A DNA stretch of 64,000 bases, from the NCBI RefSeq assembly GCF_022919575.1, contig NZ_CP095071.1, positions 744,001 through 808,000 of the forward strand, given 5' to 3'. This document shows, piece after piece, positions 10,326-19,021 of this stretch. How positions within the stretch are numbered: position 1 is the first letter of the stretch; each line of letters starts with the position of its first letter. Under the pieces are notes generated by a model that was not told the origin of the DNA, ran no database searches, and saw nothing but the letters and a program-made list of their open reading frames with translations. The translations under genes and the position numbers were made by a program. The DNA is from Gracilibacillus salinarum. GTDB lineage: Bacteria > Bacillota > Bacilli > Bacillales > Amphibacillaceae.

Positions 10326-11231
10326 TTAATATTCATCCTGTTTGTAACCATATTCGAATAACTGATGTGGTTTATTCCGCCAGTTTTCCTGCACCTTTAC
10401 CCACAATTCCAAATAGACTTTTGAACCTAATAAACGTTCGATATCCTGACGAGCCCGTTTTCCGATATCTTTTAACATTTTTCCCTGTTTTCCAATAATA
10501 ATCCCTTTTTGTGATTTTCGTTCCACAACAATACTTGCTTGGACTAAAATCTTTTCGTCTTCACCACGGTTGTCTATTTTTTCGATAACCACTGCGATCG
10601 AATGTGGAACTTCTTCCCTTGTTAATTGCAATGCCTTTTCCCTAATTAATTCACTAATAATAAAGCGCTCCGGGTGATCTGTAATCTGATCCTCTGGATA
10701 ATATTGAGGGCCCTCAGGTAAATGCTCTGTAAATACATCCATTAAGTGATTCACATTATTTCCTTCTAAAGCTGAAATCGGAATAATTTCCTCGAAAGGA
10801 TATTTTCCCTTATATTGCTCTATAAGAGGTAATAACTGATCAGGATGTACAAGGTCTATTTTGTTAATGACTAGGAAGACAGGTTTATTGATCGTTTCCA
10901 GACGATCCATAATATACTGATCTCCTCTGCCATAACCTTCGTCAGAGTTAATCATAAACATAACAGCGTCCACTTCATTAAGCGCGTTCTCGGCTATCTT
11001 CACCATAAAATCGCCTAATTTATGCTTTGGTTTATGAATACCTGGCGTATCAATGAATATAATTTGTTTAGTGTCATCTGTATAAACACCTTGAATTTTA
11101 TTTCTTGTTGTCTGTGCTTTGTCACTCATGATAGCTATTTTCTGACCTATCACGTGATTCATAAAGGTAGATTTACCTACATTCGGTCTTCCAATAATTG
11201 CTACAAATCCTGATTTAAATTGGTTATGCAT
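10326..11231 (-). CDS. era: GTPase Era, 16S rRNA-binding assembly factor
   Basis: A 301-residue GTPase that binds the 3' end of 16S rRNA during 30S maturation. GTPase motifs: GRPNVGKST (G1), DTPG (G3) and NKID (G4) in the N-terminal half. The C-terminal KH domain includes the [18 protein letters not shown]-binding loop. ATG 11231 follows GCGGAGGAAAAG; an extension to 11279 has no ribosome site. B. subtilis has cdd between dgkA and era; here the interval is only 120 bases and has no gene. Confidence 0.97.
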   Translation of the reverse strand: MHNQFKSGFVAIIGRPNVGKSTFMNHVIGQKIAIMSDKAQTTRNKIQGVYTDDTKQIIFIDTPGIHKPKHKLGDFMVKIAENALNEVDAVMFMINSDEGYGRGDQYIMDRLETINKPVFLVINKIDLVHPDQLLPLIEQYKGKYPFEEIIPISALEGNNVNHLMDVFTEHLPEGPQYYPEDQITDHPERFIISELIREKALQLTREEVPHSIAVVIEKIDNRGEDEKILVQASIVVERKSQKGIIIGKQGKMLKDIGKRARQDIERLLGSKVYLELWVKVQENWRNKPHQLFEYGYKQDEY

Positions 11232-11351
11232 AACTTTTCCTCCGCTATATTTCTTGCTGTGTTTTATTCTGTACCTCAATGATACTATATCTTTCGTGAA
11301 ATTTCATACTTTCGACAAAACTAGTGTGAAACTTTAAAATTGCGTGTTTCT

Positions 11352-11729
11352 TTAAAAAAATTCGAATAAATAAGGGATAAAAATAATACAACCGATAAGA
11401 AATGCTGCGATTGCTGTAGTAAATACTGCAGCTGCAGCCAAATCTTTTGCAATACCGATCGCAGGCTGATGAGAAGGTTCCAGATGATTCAACGCTCGTT
11501 CTAATGCTGTATTCATTAATTCCATACTAATTACTGCACTGATCGTTAAAATTAACAAAATCCACTCTACAACAGATATCGACAGCATCAGACCAAGCAT
11601 AGACGCTGCGATGCCTGCCACTAAATGTATTTTGATATTCCGTTCTGTTCGTACAGCGATCTTCAGCCCATTCCATGCATATTTAGCACCGATGTGAAAT
11701 TTATTTTCCCCTCGATAATCCGAAGCCAT
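11352..11729 (-). CDS. dgkA: Undecaprenol/diacylglycerol kinase DgkA
   Basis: A 125-residue integral membrane kinase with about three transmembrane helices. In Firmicutes the family phosphorylates undecaprenol to recycle the cell wall lipid carrier. The catalytic ELMNTALER motif is present (about residues 68-76). ATG 11729 follows GAGGAG and overlaps the end of ybeY by 29 bases, so translation is probably coupled. Confidence 0.93.
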   Translation of the reverse strand: MASDYRGENKFHIGAKYAWNGLKIAVRTERNIKIHLVAGIAASMLGLMLSISVVEWILLILTISAVISMELMNTALERALNHLEPSHQPAIGIAKDLAAAAVFTTAIAAFLIGCIIFIPYLFEFF

Positions 11730-12171
11730 TTAGGATCTCCTCTTGTTTTGAAAACATTATTTGCTCATCTTCCGAGTTCATATGGTCATATCCAAGTAGA
11801 TGTAAAAAGCCGTGTAGTGCCAAAAATCCCAGCTCCCTGTCATAGGAATGGTTATAATCCTCAGCTTGCTGCTCCGCTTTATCTACAGATATAATAATGT
11901 CTCCTAGTGCTATCGGGATATCCGCACCAGTTATCTTCATTTCATCATCTGTCTCTTCTTCTAACGCAAATGATAAAACATCTGTTGGCTTATCTAAACC
12001 ACGGTATTGTTTATTCAGTAACTGGATTTCATCGTTATCTACAAATGACACGGAAAGCTCTGCTTCTCCTGAAATGTTTTGGTAGTCTGCTGCATAGATT
12101 AATAACTGCTCGATTAGACCGATATGTATATCCGTTACTTTGCCTGTTTCATCTTGAAAATCGATCTCCAT
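11701..12171 (-). CDS. ybeY: Endoribonuclease YbeY
   Basis: A 156-residue zinc-dependent RNase involved in 16S rRNA maturation and ribosome quality control. The metal site HGFLHLLGYDH provides His120, His124 and His130. ATG 12171 follows AAGGAGG placed inside the last codons of pgpH. It keeps the conserved order phoH-pgpH-ybeY-dgkA. Confidence 0.96.
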   Translation of the reverse strand: MEIDFQDETGKVTDIHIGLIEQLLIYAADYQNISGEAELSVSFVDNDEIQLLNKQYRGLDKPTDVLSFALEEETDDEMKITGADIPIALGDIIISVDKAEQQAEDYNHSYDRELGFLALHGFLHLLGYDHMNSEDEQIMFSKQEEILNGFGLSRGK

Positions 12172-12172
12172 T

Positions 12173-14317
12173 CTACTTAGCCTCCTTCATTTTCGAATCA
12201 TTAGGATATTGAATTCTTGAATGATAAATTCCTTTTAGTGTCTCACAAATTATTAATTTCATTTGTTCTAATTCTTTAAAGGTCAATGTGCTTTCGTTTA
12301 ATTGTCCATCTAATAATCGATCCTCGAAAATAGAGGTTACAATTTTTTCGATTTCTTCTTGGGCTGGATTTGCCAAAGAACGAACGGCTGCTTCAATTGA
12401 GTCACAAATAGATACAACTGCAGCTTCTTTCGTGCTTGGTTTTGGTCCTTGATAGCGAAAATCTTCTTCATGTACATGTTCACTACGTTCTTTAGCCTTG
12501 TAATAAAAATATTTTAAGAGCGTCGTTCCATGATGCTGTTGAGCAATGGCAATAATTTCTGCTGGCAGCTTATTTTGCTTTAATAACTTTGCACTGTCAA
12601 GCGGATGCTGCAGAATAATTTCTGCACTCTGATAAGGATCTAAATAATCATGTGGGTTTTTCATACCCATTTGATTTTCGATAAAATAATGAGGACGTAT
12701 CGTTTTACCCAAATCATGATAGTATGCTGCTACTCTTGCAAGCAGTCCATTAGCTCCAATCGCTTCACAGGATGCCTCACTTAAATTCGCAACCATGATA
12801 CTATGATGGTAAGTGCCAGGTGCTTCAATTAATAATTTTCTTAATAATGGTTGATTCGGACTTGATAAAGCCAATAATTTTGTATCAGATAATATGCGTA
12901 ATCCTGATTCAAAGAACGGCAGCATACCAATCGCTAATATCGTAGCTAGCATCGCTGAAAAAAATCCGTAACCACTGAATGTTATGTAATCTATCCATGC
13001 ATATTTTTCAAATGATAAGAATAAAAATAAACATATTGAAACAATGTTTACGACAGAGGTTACTAACCCGCTCTTAATAATGGAGCCTTTATCTTTAATT
13101 ATGGATAGAAAAAACGTCCCTGCCAGTTGAGAAAATAAGATATAAATTCCCGCTTCCATATTCAATAAACCTGGAATATTCGAATTAAAAATAACACAAC
13201 CCATAATCGCATGAAAAATGGACATGACTAGTGCCATTCGCTCATTTATCAATATTTTTAGTAACATGGACACCGCAGCAACCGGTGTGACATAATACAA
13301 TGGATTCGTTGATGTAGCATACACACTGACTACCTTCATCATGACCATGATAAAAATACTCAATGCTGCAATTGCCATTAATTTACGAGCATTTAAGCTG
13401 GAATGAATATCCTGATAACGGCATTCTAAGAAAATAAATAAAGCAATTAACAGTATTAATAAACACAAGCCAATTAACGGATAATAATTACGTTCTTCGT
13501 GTAACAGTCCTGCGACCTCCAACTGTTCGTAAATATCATTTGTAATCAATTGTCCTTCTTCCACCAATACTTCTCCAGCTTGAATCATTACAGGTTCGAC
13601 ACTGTTTCTCGCTTGTTGCTGTGCCTGATTCGTTTCGTCAGCTGAAAAGAAAGAATTGGGCTTGATACTGACAGCTATTAATGGATTCAGGGCTTGTACA
13701 AATGAATAATCCAGTGTTGAGAAAGAAAGCTTCTGTTGCATGGTTTGAATTGCCTGATCAACTTCTTCTGCTTTAATCCCATTATGATACACATCATATA
13801 AGCCCGTTGAGATTAATTCTTTTGCTAAAACGCGATCTTCATGCGAAGCTTGAAACATCGTAGACAAAGAATCTGAGTCTACCGCTTCCATTATATCGTC
13901 TTGTACTAATCCTTCAAGGTAAGTAATTTTATCAGATATGTCGGCTAGGTTGGACTGCTCCTCATCGATATCAACCTGCCCCTGCTCAATTTTGTTAATA
14001 GCATCGAACATTTCATTAATATAGGTAACTTGTTCCTCGACGATTTCCTCTGAAATTTCATAATGATCCTCGACAGACTGAACCACTTCTCTAATTCTGC
14101 GCTCTGTCTCTTTTGTGTTCTCAATAGTGATAGGAGATCGAATTGTCTCTTTCGCAACTGCTAATTTTTCAAGATCATACGTTTCGGATTGCACGTTTTG
14201 AAAGCTGACAAGCAAAAAAACAACTGCAATTACCGAACAGGTAGCTATCAGTTGATGAATGCGATGTTGAAAAAGTGAAATAACAAACTGTTTCCAGATC
14301 GAAATTAGTCGTTTCAA
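12173..14317 (-). CDS. pgpH: c-di-AMP phosphodiesterase PgpH (7TM-HD family)
   Basis: A 714-residue membrane protein. Segment order: one N-terminal helix (about residues 14-38), a long extracellular 7TMR-HDED domain, a bundle of about seven helices (roughly 280-470), then a cytoplasmic HD phosphohydrolase with HHSIMVANLSE and AAYYHDLGK. Relatives degrade c-di-AMP, which controls potassium and osmolyte transport. The start is TTG at 14317. Confidence 0.95.
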   Translation of the reverse strand: MKRLISIWKQFVISLFQHRIHQLIATCSVIAVVFLLVSFQNVQSETYDLEKLAVAKETIRSPITIENTKETERRIREVVQSVEDHYEISEEIVEEQVTYINEMFDAINKIEQGQVDIDEEQSNLADISDKITYLEGLVQDDIMEAVDSDSLSTMFQASHEDRVLAKELISTGLYDVYHNGIKAEEVDQAIQTMQQKLSFSTLDYSFVQALNPLIAVSIKPNSFFSADETNQAQQQARNSVEPVMIQAGEVLVEEGQLITNDIYEQLEVAGLLHEERNYYPLIGLCLLILLIALFIFLECRYQDIHSSLNARKLMAIAALSIFIMVMMKVVSVYATSTNPLYYVTPVAAVSMLLKILINERMALVMSIFHAIMGCVIFNSNIPGLLNMEAGIYILFSQLAGTFFLSIIKDKGSIIKSGLVTSVVNIVSICLFLFLSFEKYAWIDYITFSGYGFFSAMLATILAIGMLPFFESGLRILSDTKLLALSSPNQPLLRKLLIEAPGTYHHSIMVANLSEASCEAIGANGLLARVAAYYHDLGKTIRPHYFIENQMGMKNPHDYLDPYQSAEIILQHPLDSAKLLKQNKLPAEIIAIAQQHHGTTLLKYFYYKAKERSEHVHEEDFRYQGPKPSTKEAAVVSICDSIEAAVRSLANPAQEEIEKIVTSIFEDRLLDGQLNESTLTFKELEQMKLIICETLKGIYHSRIQYPNDSKMKEAK

Positions 14318-14352
14318 GACCTTCGACCCCCTATCCTGTATAGTTGAATGTT

Positions 14353-14393
14353 GCCATAAAGGCCTACGATCACTAGGCGTAAGCTTTTATGGC
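14353..14393. repeat. Inverted repeat between phoH and pgpH
   Basis: GCCATAAA (14353-14360) and TTTATGGC (14386-14393) form the outer stem. An inner GCCTA/TAGGC pair adds to it. There is no T run, so it is more likely an mRNA stem (stability or partial attenuation between phoH and pgpH) than a standard terminator. Confidence 0.5.
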
Positions 14394-14402
14394 CTATACT
14401 TC

Positions 14403-15356
14403 TTATTGGTCATATGCTTCAATAATTTTTTGGACAATCGGATGGCGGACTACATCTGACTGTGATAAATAAACAATGCCGATTCCTTTAAAACCTGCTA
14501 ATTTATCTTTTGCTTCTGTTAAGCCTGATTGCACGCCTTTTGGTAAATCAATTTGGGTAACATCCCCTGTAATGACCATCTTCGAGCCAAATCCTAACCT
14601 TGTTAAAAACATCTTCATTTGTGCGTTGGTAGTATTTTGCGCTTCGTCTAGTATAACAAAAGCATCATCAAGTGTTCTTCCACGCATATACGCAAGTGGC
14701 GCGATTTCAATAGTACCTCTTTCTATTAATCGTAAGGTATGTTCTGTACCAAGAACGTCATGAAGTGCATCATATAATGGACGCAAGTAAGGATCTACTT
14801 TCTCTTTTAAGTCCCCAGGTAAGAAGCCTAAACTTTCACCTGCTTCTACAGCTGGTCTTGTCAGTATTATGCGTTTTACTTTTCCGTTTTTTAGAGCATG
14901 TACAGCCATCACAACAGCTAAGTATGTCTTTCCTGTACCTGCAGGACCAATTCCAAACACCAGATCATTCTGTTTCATCGTTTGTAAGTAATGGCGTTGT
15001 CCTAGTGTCTTAACCCGGATCGATTTGCCATTAGCTGTTTTGGTAATCTCATCTTCAAATAAAGTTTCTAATTGATTAATCTTACCTTTCCTTGCTAAAT
15101 CAACCGCATAAATGACATCACGTTCACTTATGGTAATACCTTTTCGGATAATTGCCAGCAGTCCGTTTAATACATCCTGTATGATGGATATATCCGTATC
15201 GGTTCCTGACACACTAATTTGCTCGCCACGTGATGTAATAGATACCTGTAATTGCTCTTCTAATTGTTTCAGGTGACGATCTTCCGTACCAAAAAGACTT
15301 AATGCTTCATTCGGATTTTCTATTTGTAAATCAATCATTTTTAGGTCTTCTGTCAT
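14403..15356 (-). CDS. phoH: PhoH family ATPase
   Basis: A 317-residue P-loop ATPase of the PhoH/YbeZ type, often linked to RNA metabolism together with YbeY, which is encoded two genes downstream. Walker A is GPAGTGKTY (about residues 133-141) and Walker B is FVILDEAQN (about 235). The N-terminal part resembles a KH-like region. ATG 15356 has AAGGAG seven bases upstream; a start two codons earlier is possible. Confidence 0.94.
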   Translation of the reverse strand: MTEDLKMIDLQIENPNEALSLFGTEDRHLKQLEEQLQVSITSRGEQISVSGTDTDISIIQDVLNGLLAIIRKGITISERDVIYAVDLARKGKINQLETLFEDEITKTANGKSIRVKTLGQRHYLQTMKQNDLVFGIGPAGTGKTYLAVVMAVHALKNGKVKRIILTRPAVEAGESLGFLPGDLKEKVDPYLRPLYDALHDVLGTEHTLRLIERGTIEIAPLAYMRGRTLDDAFVILDEAQNTTNAQMKMFLTRLGFGSKMVITGDVTQIDLPKGVQSGLTEAKDKLAGFKGIGIVYLSQSDVVRHPIVQKIIEAYDQ

Positions 15357-15358
15357 AA

Positions 15359-16573
15359 TCAATCTCCTTGACTCAATGGTTGTTTCTTTGCAATATCCTC
15401 TAGTACAGTAAAATATAAGGTTAATTTAACTTTACCATTCTCTACCGTTTCGTGCAAAATTTTTTCCTCCTTAATTTCAGCTTCTTGAGAAATTTGACTT
15501 CGCAATTCTCTCTTGGCTTGTTCTAAAGCTATTTCTTTTGCTTTTTTCTCTGTGAGTTGCTCTTTTTTCATTTCTTTTTGATAAATAGTTTGTTCAACAT
15601 AAGTGATCGGCAATTTCCATTTCAAGAAATAAAATTCTTTTTCTTCGACATCCATTTGGTAGTCCTTAAATTCAGGTTTTTTAAAATTCCAAATTGGGAT
15701 CAAATAGTTAGAAAGATGAACATAATGCTTTTTCTCAGACATACCATTGATTACAGCATATTCATTATTTAATGGAACAGTGACTTCACTCTTATACCAA
15801 ACTTCGGCAATCACTTCTCCTTCTGCCGCTACTGGATTTGATTTCTTTGGCTTTTCATCTTCATTCTCATCATCTGACTCGTTTAAAAAAGCTGATACAA
15901 GCGTATCCCCTTGATAAACCACGTCATTCGGCTGTACGAGGGGTTGTCCTTTTTTTACATATAAATCGACAATAACCCCTTCTTTCGAAGCGACCAAGTG
16001 TCCTACAGCTTCCTCTTCTTTCTTTTCGACTGTTGTTTTCTCTACTCCTTCAAGGTGATAAGCAGAACCTTTCTTCTTTACACCTATCCATAACAACTCG
16101 GGTACATCTGCTAATAAACGTTGCTGCAATGTGCCAGGAGAATCAACATTCCACTGTAAACTGCCTCTCTCAAGTCCATATTCCTCCATCTGAATCTTGA
16201 CTTTCCTTTCTAATTCCTCATCAAGGCCAACTACATCGATTCTCCAGACAACATTAGATAATAAAAAAATAACAGATAAAGCAATAGCGATACTAACCAA
16301 AAATGGTTTTTGATAAACTAATTGTCTAAGAAAAAAAGGTAAACCCATCCGATCTTTAAAATGGATTTTATAAATGGATTTCCTTCTCACAGCTCTTAGT
16401 TTGGGCAAATCCGATAATTTTATTTTTCCTGTCGCAGTAGTTGTGTCTGTTTTTTGTATATCCCAGGACGGAATATCGTACCTTGCACACATGTCAAAAA
16501 AATGTTCTGGGTATTGTCCTTTAATTTCGATTGTTATATAACCTGCCAGCCAGTTTTTGCGATGGAAAAACAT
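15359..16573 (-). CDS. yqfD: Sporulation protein YqfD
   Basis: A 404-residue protein of the YqfD family, expressed in the mother cell during sporulation in B. subtilis. A soluble N-terminal domain of about 90 residues is followed by one transmembrane helix (LVSIAIALSVIFLLSNVVW, about residues 92-110) and a large domain with a POTRA-like beginning. The C-terminal part is rich in Lys and Glu and probably forms coiled coil. It follows yqfC by 18 bases. Confidence 0.92.
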   Translation of the reverse strand: MFFHRKNWLAGYITIEIKGQYPEHFFDMCARYDIPSWDIQKTDTTTATGKIKLSDLPKLRAVRRKSIYKIHFKDRMGLPFFLRQLVYQKPFLVSIAIALSVIFLLSNVVWRIDVVGLDEELERKVKIQMEEYGLERGSLQWNVDSPGTLQQRLLADVPELLWIGVKKKGSAYHLEGVEKTTVEKKEEEAVGHLVASKEGVIVDLYVKKGQPLVQPNDVVYQGDTLVSAFLNESDDENEDEKPKKSNPVAAEGEVIAEVWYKSEVTVPLNNEYAVINGMSEKKHYVHLSNYLIPIWNFKKPEFKDYQMDVEEKEFYFLKWKLPITYVEQTIYQKEMKKEQLTEKKAKEIALEQAKRELRSQISQEAEIKEEKILHETVENGKVKLTLYFTVLEDIAKKQPLSQGD

Positions 16574-16591
16574 ACGACTTTCCCTCCGATA

Positions 16592-16879
16592 TTAAGCTTT
16601 ATCTTTTTCAAAGGTAACATCTTGAATCTTACCCTCAAGCAATATATCTTTATCAATCATCATTTTTAATACAAATGCCTCCCCTTTAACTCTGACAAAG
16701 CCTTGATGTACTTTTAAGAGGAGCTCTTGGGATGAAAATACCACTAACCCTTGATGATTTTCTATGTATGCGTGAATGGAACCAATCATGGTAATCCGGG
16801 GTAATTCAAGCGTCACTTCAGAAGGCAAATCAAATGTACGTGTTATAGCTCTCATAAATTTTTCTTTCATTTTTTTCAC
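16592..16879 (-). CDS. yqfC: Sporulation protein YqfC
   Basis: A 95-residue protein of the YabP/YqfC family; YabP takes part in spore coat assembly. The LPRITMIGSIHAYIENHQGLVVF stretch (split here as LPRITMIGS and IENHQGLVVFS) is the family core. The start is GTG 16879, ten bases after GGGGAGG; ATG three codons later is also possible. It forms an operon with yqfD. Confidence 0.88.
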   Translation of the reverse strand: MKKMKEKFMRAITRTFDLPSEVTLELPRITMIGSIHAYIENHQGLVVFSSQELLLKVHQGFVRVKGEAFVLKMMIDKDILLEGKIQDVTFEKDKA

Positions 16880-16942
16880 AATACAAATGCCTCCCCTCAT
16901 GTCTATTCTATGAGCATAAATAAATTTCAGAACAGTTTAGAC

Positions 16943-17334
16943 GAAAGTTCAGCCGATAAATCAATCAACCACGAATAAATTATTCACAACACAAAAACGA
17001 TATCGATCCCACCCAGTCCTAATTGAAAAAATTATATACAACTAGCTATAATATGGATTATGTTAAGGCTGTATTGCAGAATGTTCATTTTGATATAGAT
17101 TATCTGCTTAGCAAAGCTCCGGAAATGCTACAACTTATATAACAGGAAAAAGCAGTCGTGCTAGGCAATGCATTTCATCAATTAAGGTGTAAATCTTGCG
17201 GATAGTGCTTCATATCCTAGCTGTCGCATAAAGTGTGGAGCGGTATGCTAACTCGTAAAATATCTCAATATGGATGCTTGGCTAGTAATGCTTAGTTTAC
17301 ATAATCCATATTATAGGAACTCAACTTCATCTTC
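16943..17334. repeat. Dispersed palindromic repeat, copy 1
   Basis: Inverted ends CTATAATATGGATTATGT lie at 17046-17063 and 17299-17316 (perfect over 18 bp). The left arm, from TTGCAGAATG to GCAAAGCTCCGGAAAT, is nearly the same as in copy 2 at 53.8 kb. Similarity continues outside the inverted ends: GAAAGTTCAGCCG at 16943-16955 on the left and GGAACTCAACTTCAT on the right. It has no coding capacity, so it would be a non-autonomous element of the MITE type or a structured intergenic repeat. About 60 bases near 16956-17015 are absent from copy 2. Confidence 0.8.
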
Positions 17335-17428
17335 TTTATCGTAGTACGCTACATGAAGTCGTCTAGTTTCCGGACAGCTGCGTGAACCTGATTCCTGCCA
17401 GAAAGTGGACGATTTTATAATTTCTTTA

Positions 17429-17464
17429 CTCACGAAAAAAACCGAACTCACGAAAAAAACCGAA
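17429..17464. repeat. Tandem duplication of 18 bases next to a terminator
   Basis: The unit CTCACGAAAAAAACCGAA occurs twice in a row at about 17429-17464. The second copy forms the left arm of the following terminator, so the duplication copied half of a hairpin. Confidence 0.75.
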
Positions 17465-17488
17465 TGGATAAGACCATTCGGTTTTTTT
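17453..17488 (-). terminator. Strong terminator after the 17490-17960 gene
   Basis: AAAAAAACCGAATGG and CCATTCGGTTTTTTT form a perfect 15-bp stem with a six-base loop, one base past the stop codon. A/T tracts on both sides suggest activity in both directions. Confidence 0.88.
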
Positions 17489-17489
17489 A

Positions 17490-17960
17490 CTATTGTTTGA
17501 TTCTTGTGTTATTTCTTTTTTGATACGCGCGAGGGGGGCCGAGTACTTCTGCCATGATTATCCCTTGTGCAATACCTTTTTTATTAAGATTTTTCGCAAT
17601 GGAAAGCGTGACTTCTTTTTCTGTTTGCTGCTTCTTGGGTCTAGTTAAAGGCTGATCTTTCAAGGCATTGTGCTCACCTAATGGCTGATCACTTCGCTTC
17701 TCGGAAGCTCCCGTTTGGCCAAGTTTTTTCTTCAGCTTCTCCATTTGCAGTTCCTTTTGCTGAGCAAATGTAGAATCCACTTCAGCAGATACCTCGTCAG
17801 AGTTTTCGCTTATCGTCGGGTTACTTTGTTGCATGGTTGGTGGATTGGGATTTGCAGATTTTGGTTTCTGCTGCTCATTTTGATTTGACTTTCCAAGTAA
17901 TCCAAACAGCCATACAACAACTGCAATAATCGGGACGATAAAACTAAGAATTTCATTCAT
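17490..17960 (-). CDS. Uncharacterised membrane-anchored hydrophilic protein
   Basis: A 156-residue protein that I do not recognise. Residues 4-22 form one hydrophobic helix at the N-terminus. The rest is a charged, low-complexity region rich in Gln, Lys, Asn, Pro and Glu, ending in a basic segment with MAEVLGPPRAYQKR. It occupies the place of yqfB in B. subtilis, between floA and yqfC, but homology to YqfB is unverified. The KNLNKKGIAQGIIMAEVLG stretch looks folded and may be the conserved part. It follows floA by 36 bases, which suggests a link to the flotillin operon. Confidence 0.75.
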   Translation of the reverse strand: MNEILSFIVPIIAVVVWLFGLLGKSNQNEQQKPKSANPNPPTMQQSNPTISENSDEVSAEVDSTFAQQKELQMEKLKKKLGQTGASEKRSDQPLGEHNALKDQPLTRPKKQQTEKEVTLSIAKNLNKKGIAQGIIMAEVLGPPRAYQKRNNTRIKQ

Positions 17961-17996
17961 TTATCATCATCCTTCCTTTGTAACGGATGAATATTA

Positions 17997-19000
17997 TTAA
18001 CTGCGATTGTCTTCTTCCTCATTATCAGTGTCCGTTAATTTACCGATAGAATCACGCATATCTGTATCTGCGTTAATATTTTTATAATTCATATAATCCA
18101 TTACACCCATATGACCTGAACGTAATGCTTCAGCTAAGGCTTGTGGAACTTCTGCTTCTGCTTCTACTACTTTCGCACGCATTTCTTGTACTTTTGCAAC
18201 CATTTCCTGTTCTTGAGCTACTGCCATTGCACGACGCTCTTCTGCTTTTGCCTGCGCAATATTCTTGTCAGCTTCTGCCTGATCAGTTTGTAGAATAGCA
18301 CCAATGTTCTTACCGATATCCACATCTGCAATATCAATCGATAAGATTTCGAACGCTGTACCAGCATCTAATCCACGATTTAAGACATTATGTGAAATCG
18401 AATCCGGGTTTTCCAAAACTTTTTTATGATCTTGTGAACTACCAATCGTACTGACGACACCTTCACCTACACGGGCGATTACCGTATCTTCACCGGCACC
18501 ACCGACAAGTCGATCAATATTAGCACGTACCGTAATTCTCGCCTTCGCTTTTACTTCAATACCATCCATGGAGATACCTGCAATAAATGGTGTTTCAATA
18601 ACTTTTGGGTTTACACTCATTTGAACAGCTTCAAGCACATCACGACCTGCTAGGTCAATCGCAGCACAGCGTTCGAAGCTTAATTCAATGTTTGCACGTT
18701 GTGCAGCAATTAATGCGTTGACGACACGATCCACATTACCCCAGCTAAAAAATGACTCTCAAGCTGATTGGTGGTAACATCAATCCCCGCTTTATGTGCT
18801 TTAATTAGTGGATTAATAACTCGTGACGGTACAACCCTTCTTAAACGCATACCAACTAATGTAAAGATACTAACTTTCACACCTGCAGCAAGTGCACTAA
18901 TCCACAGCATCACCGGGATAAAGGTAAACAGTACTGCCACAGCTATAACAATTAAACCAATAATGATGATTGGAAAAATTACTTCCCATTGTTCTGACAT
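17997..19000 (-). pseudogene. floA: Flotillin-like protein FloA, interrupted by a -1 frameshift
   Basis: FloA scaffolds functional membrane microdomains. The 5' frame (18710-19000) encodes the N-terminal membrane region up to [10 protein letters not shown]. The 3' frame (down to 17997) resumes at [19 protein letters not shown] and runs to the end, with a long Ala/Glu-rich coiled coil and a C-terminal [13 protein letters not shown]. Joining them needs one extra G in a run of four (plus strand CCCC, 18739-18742): LAG-GNVDRV would be restored. ATG 19000 has GAGGAGG upstream. Both halves are otherwise intact and well conserved, so this is a very recent mutation or a sequencing error in a homopolymer. 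Confidence 0.9.
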
Positions 19001-19021
19001 GATACATTCCTCCTCAAGATA

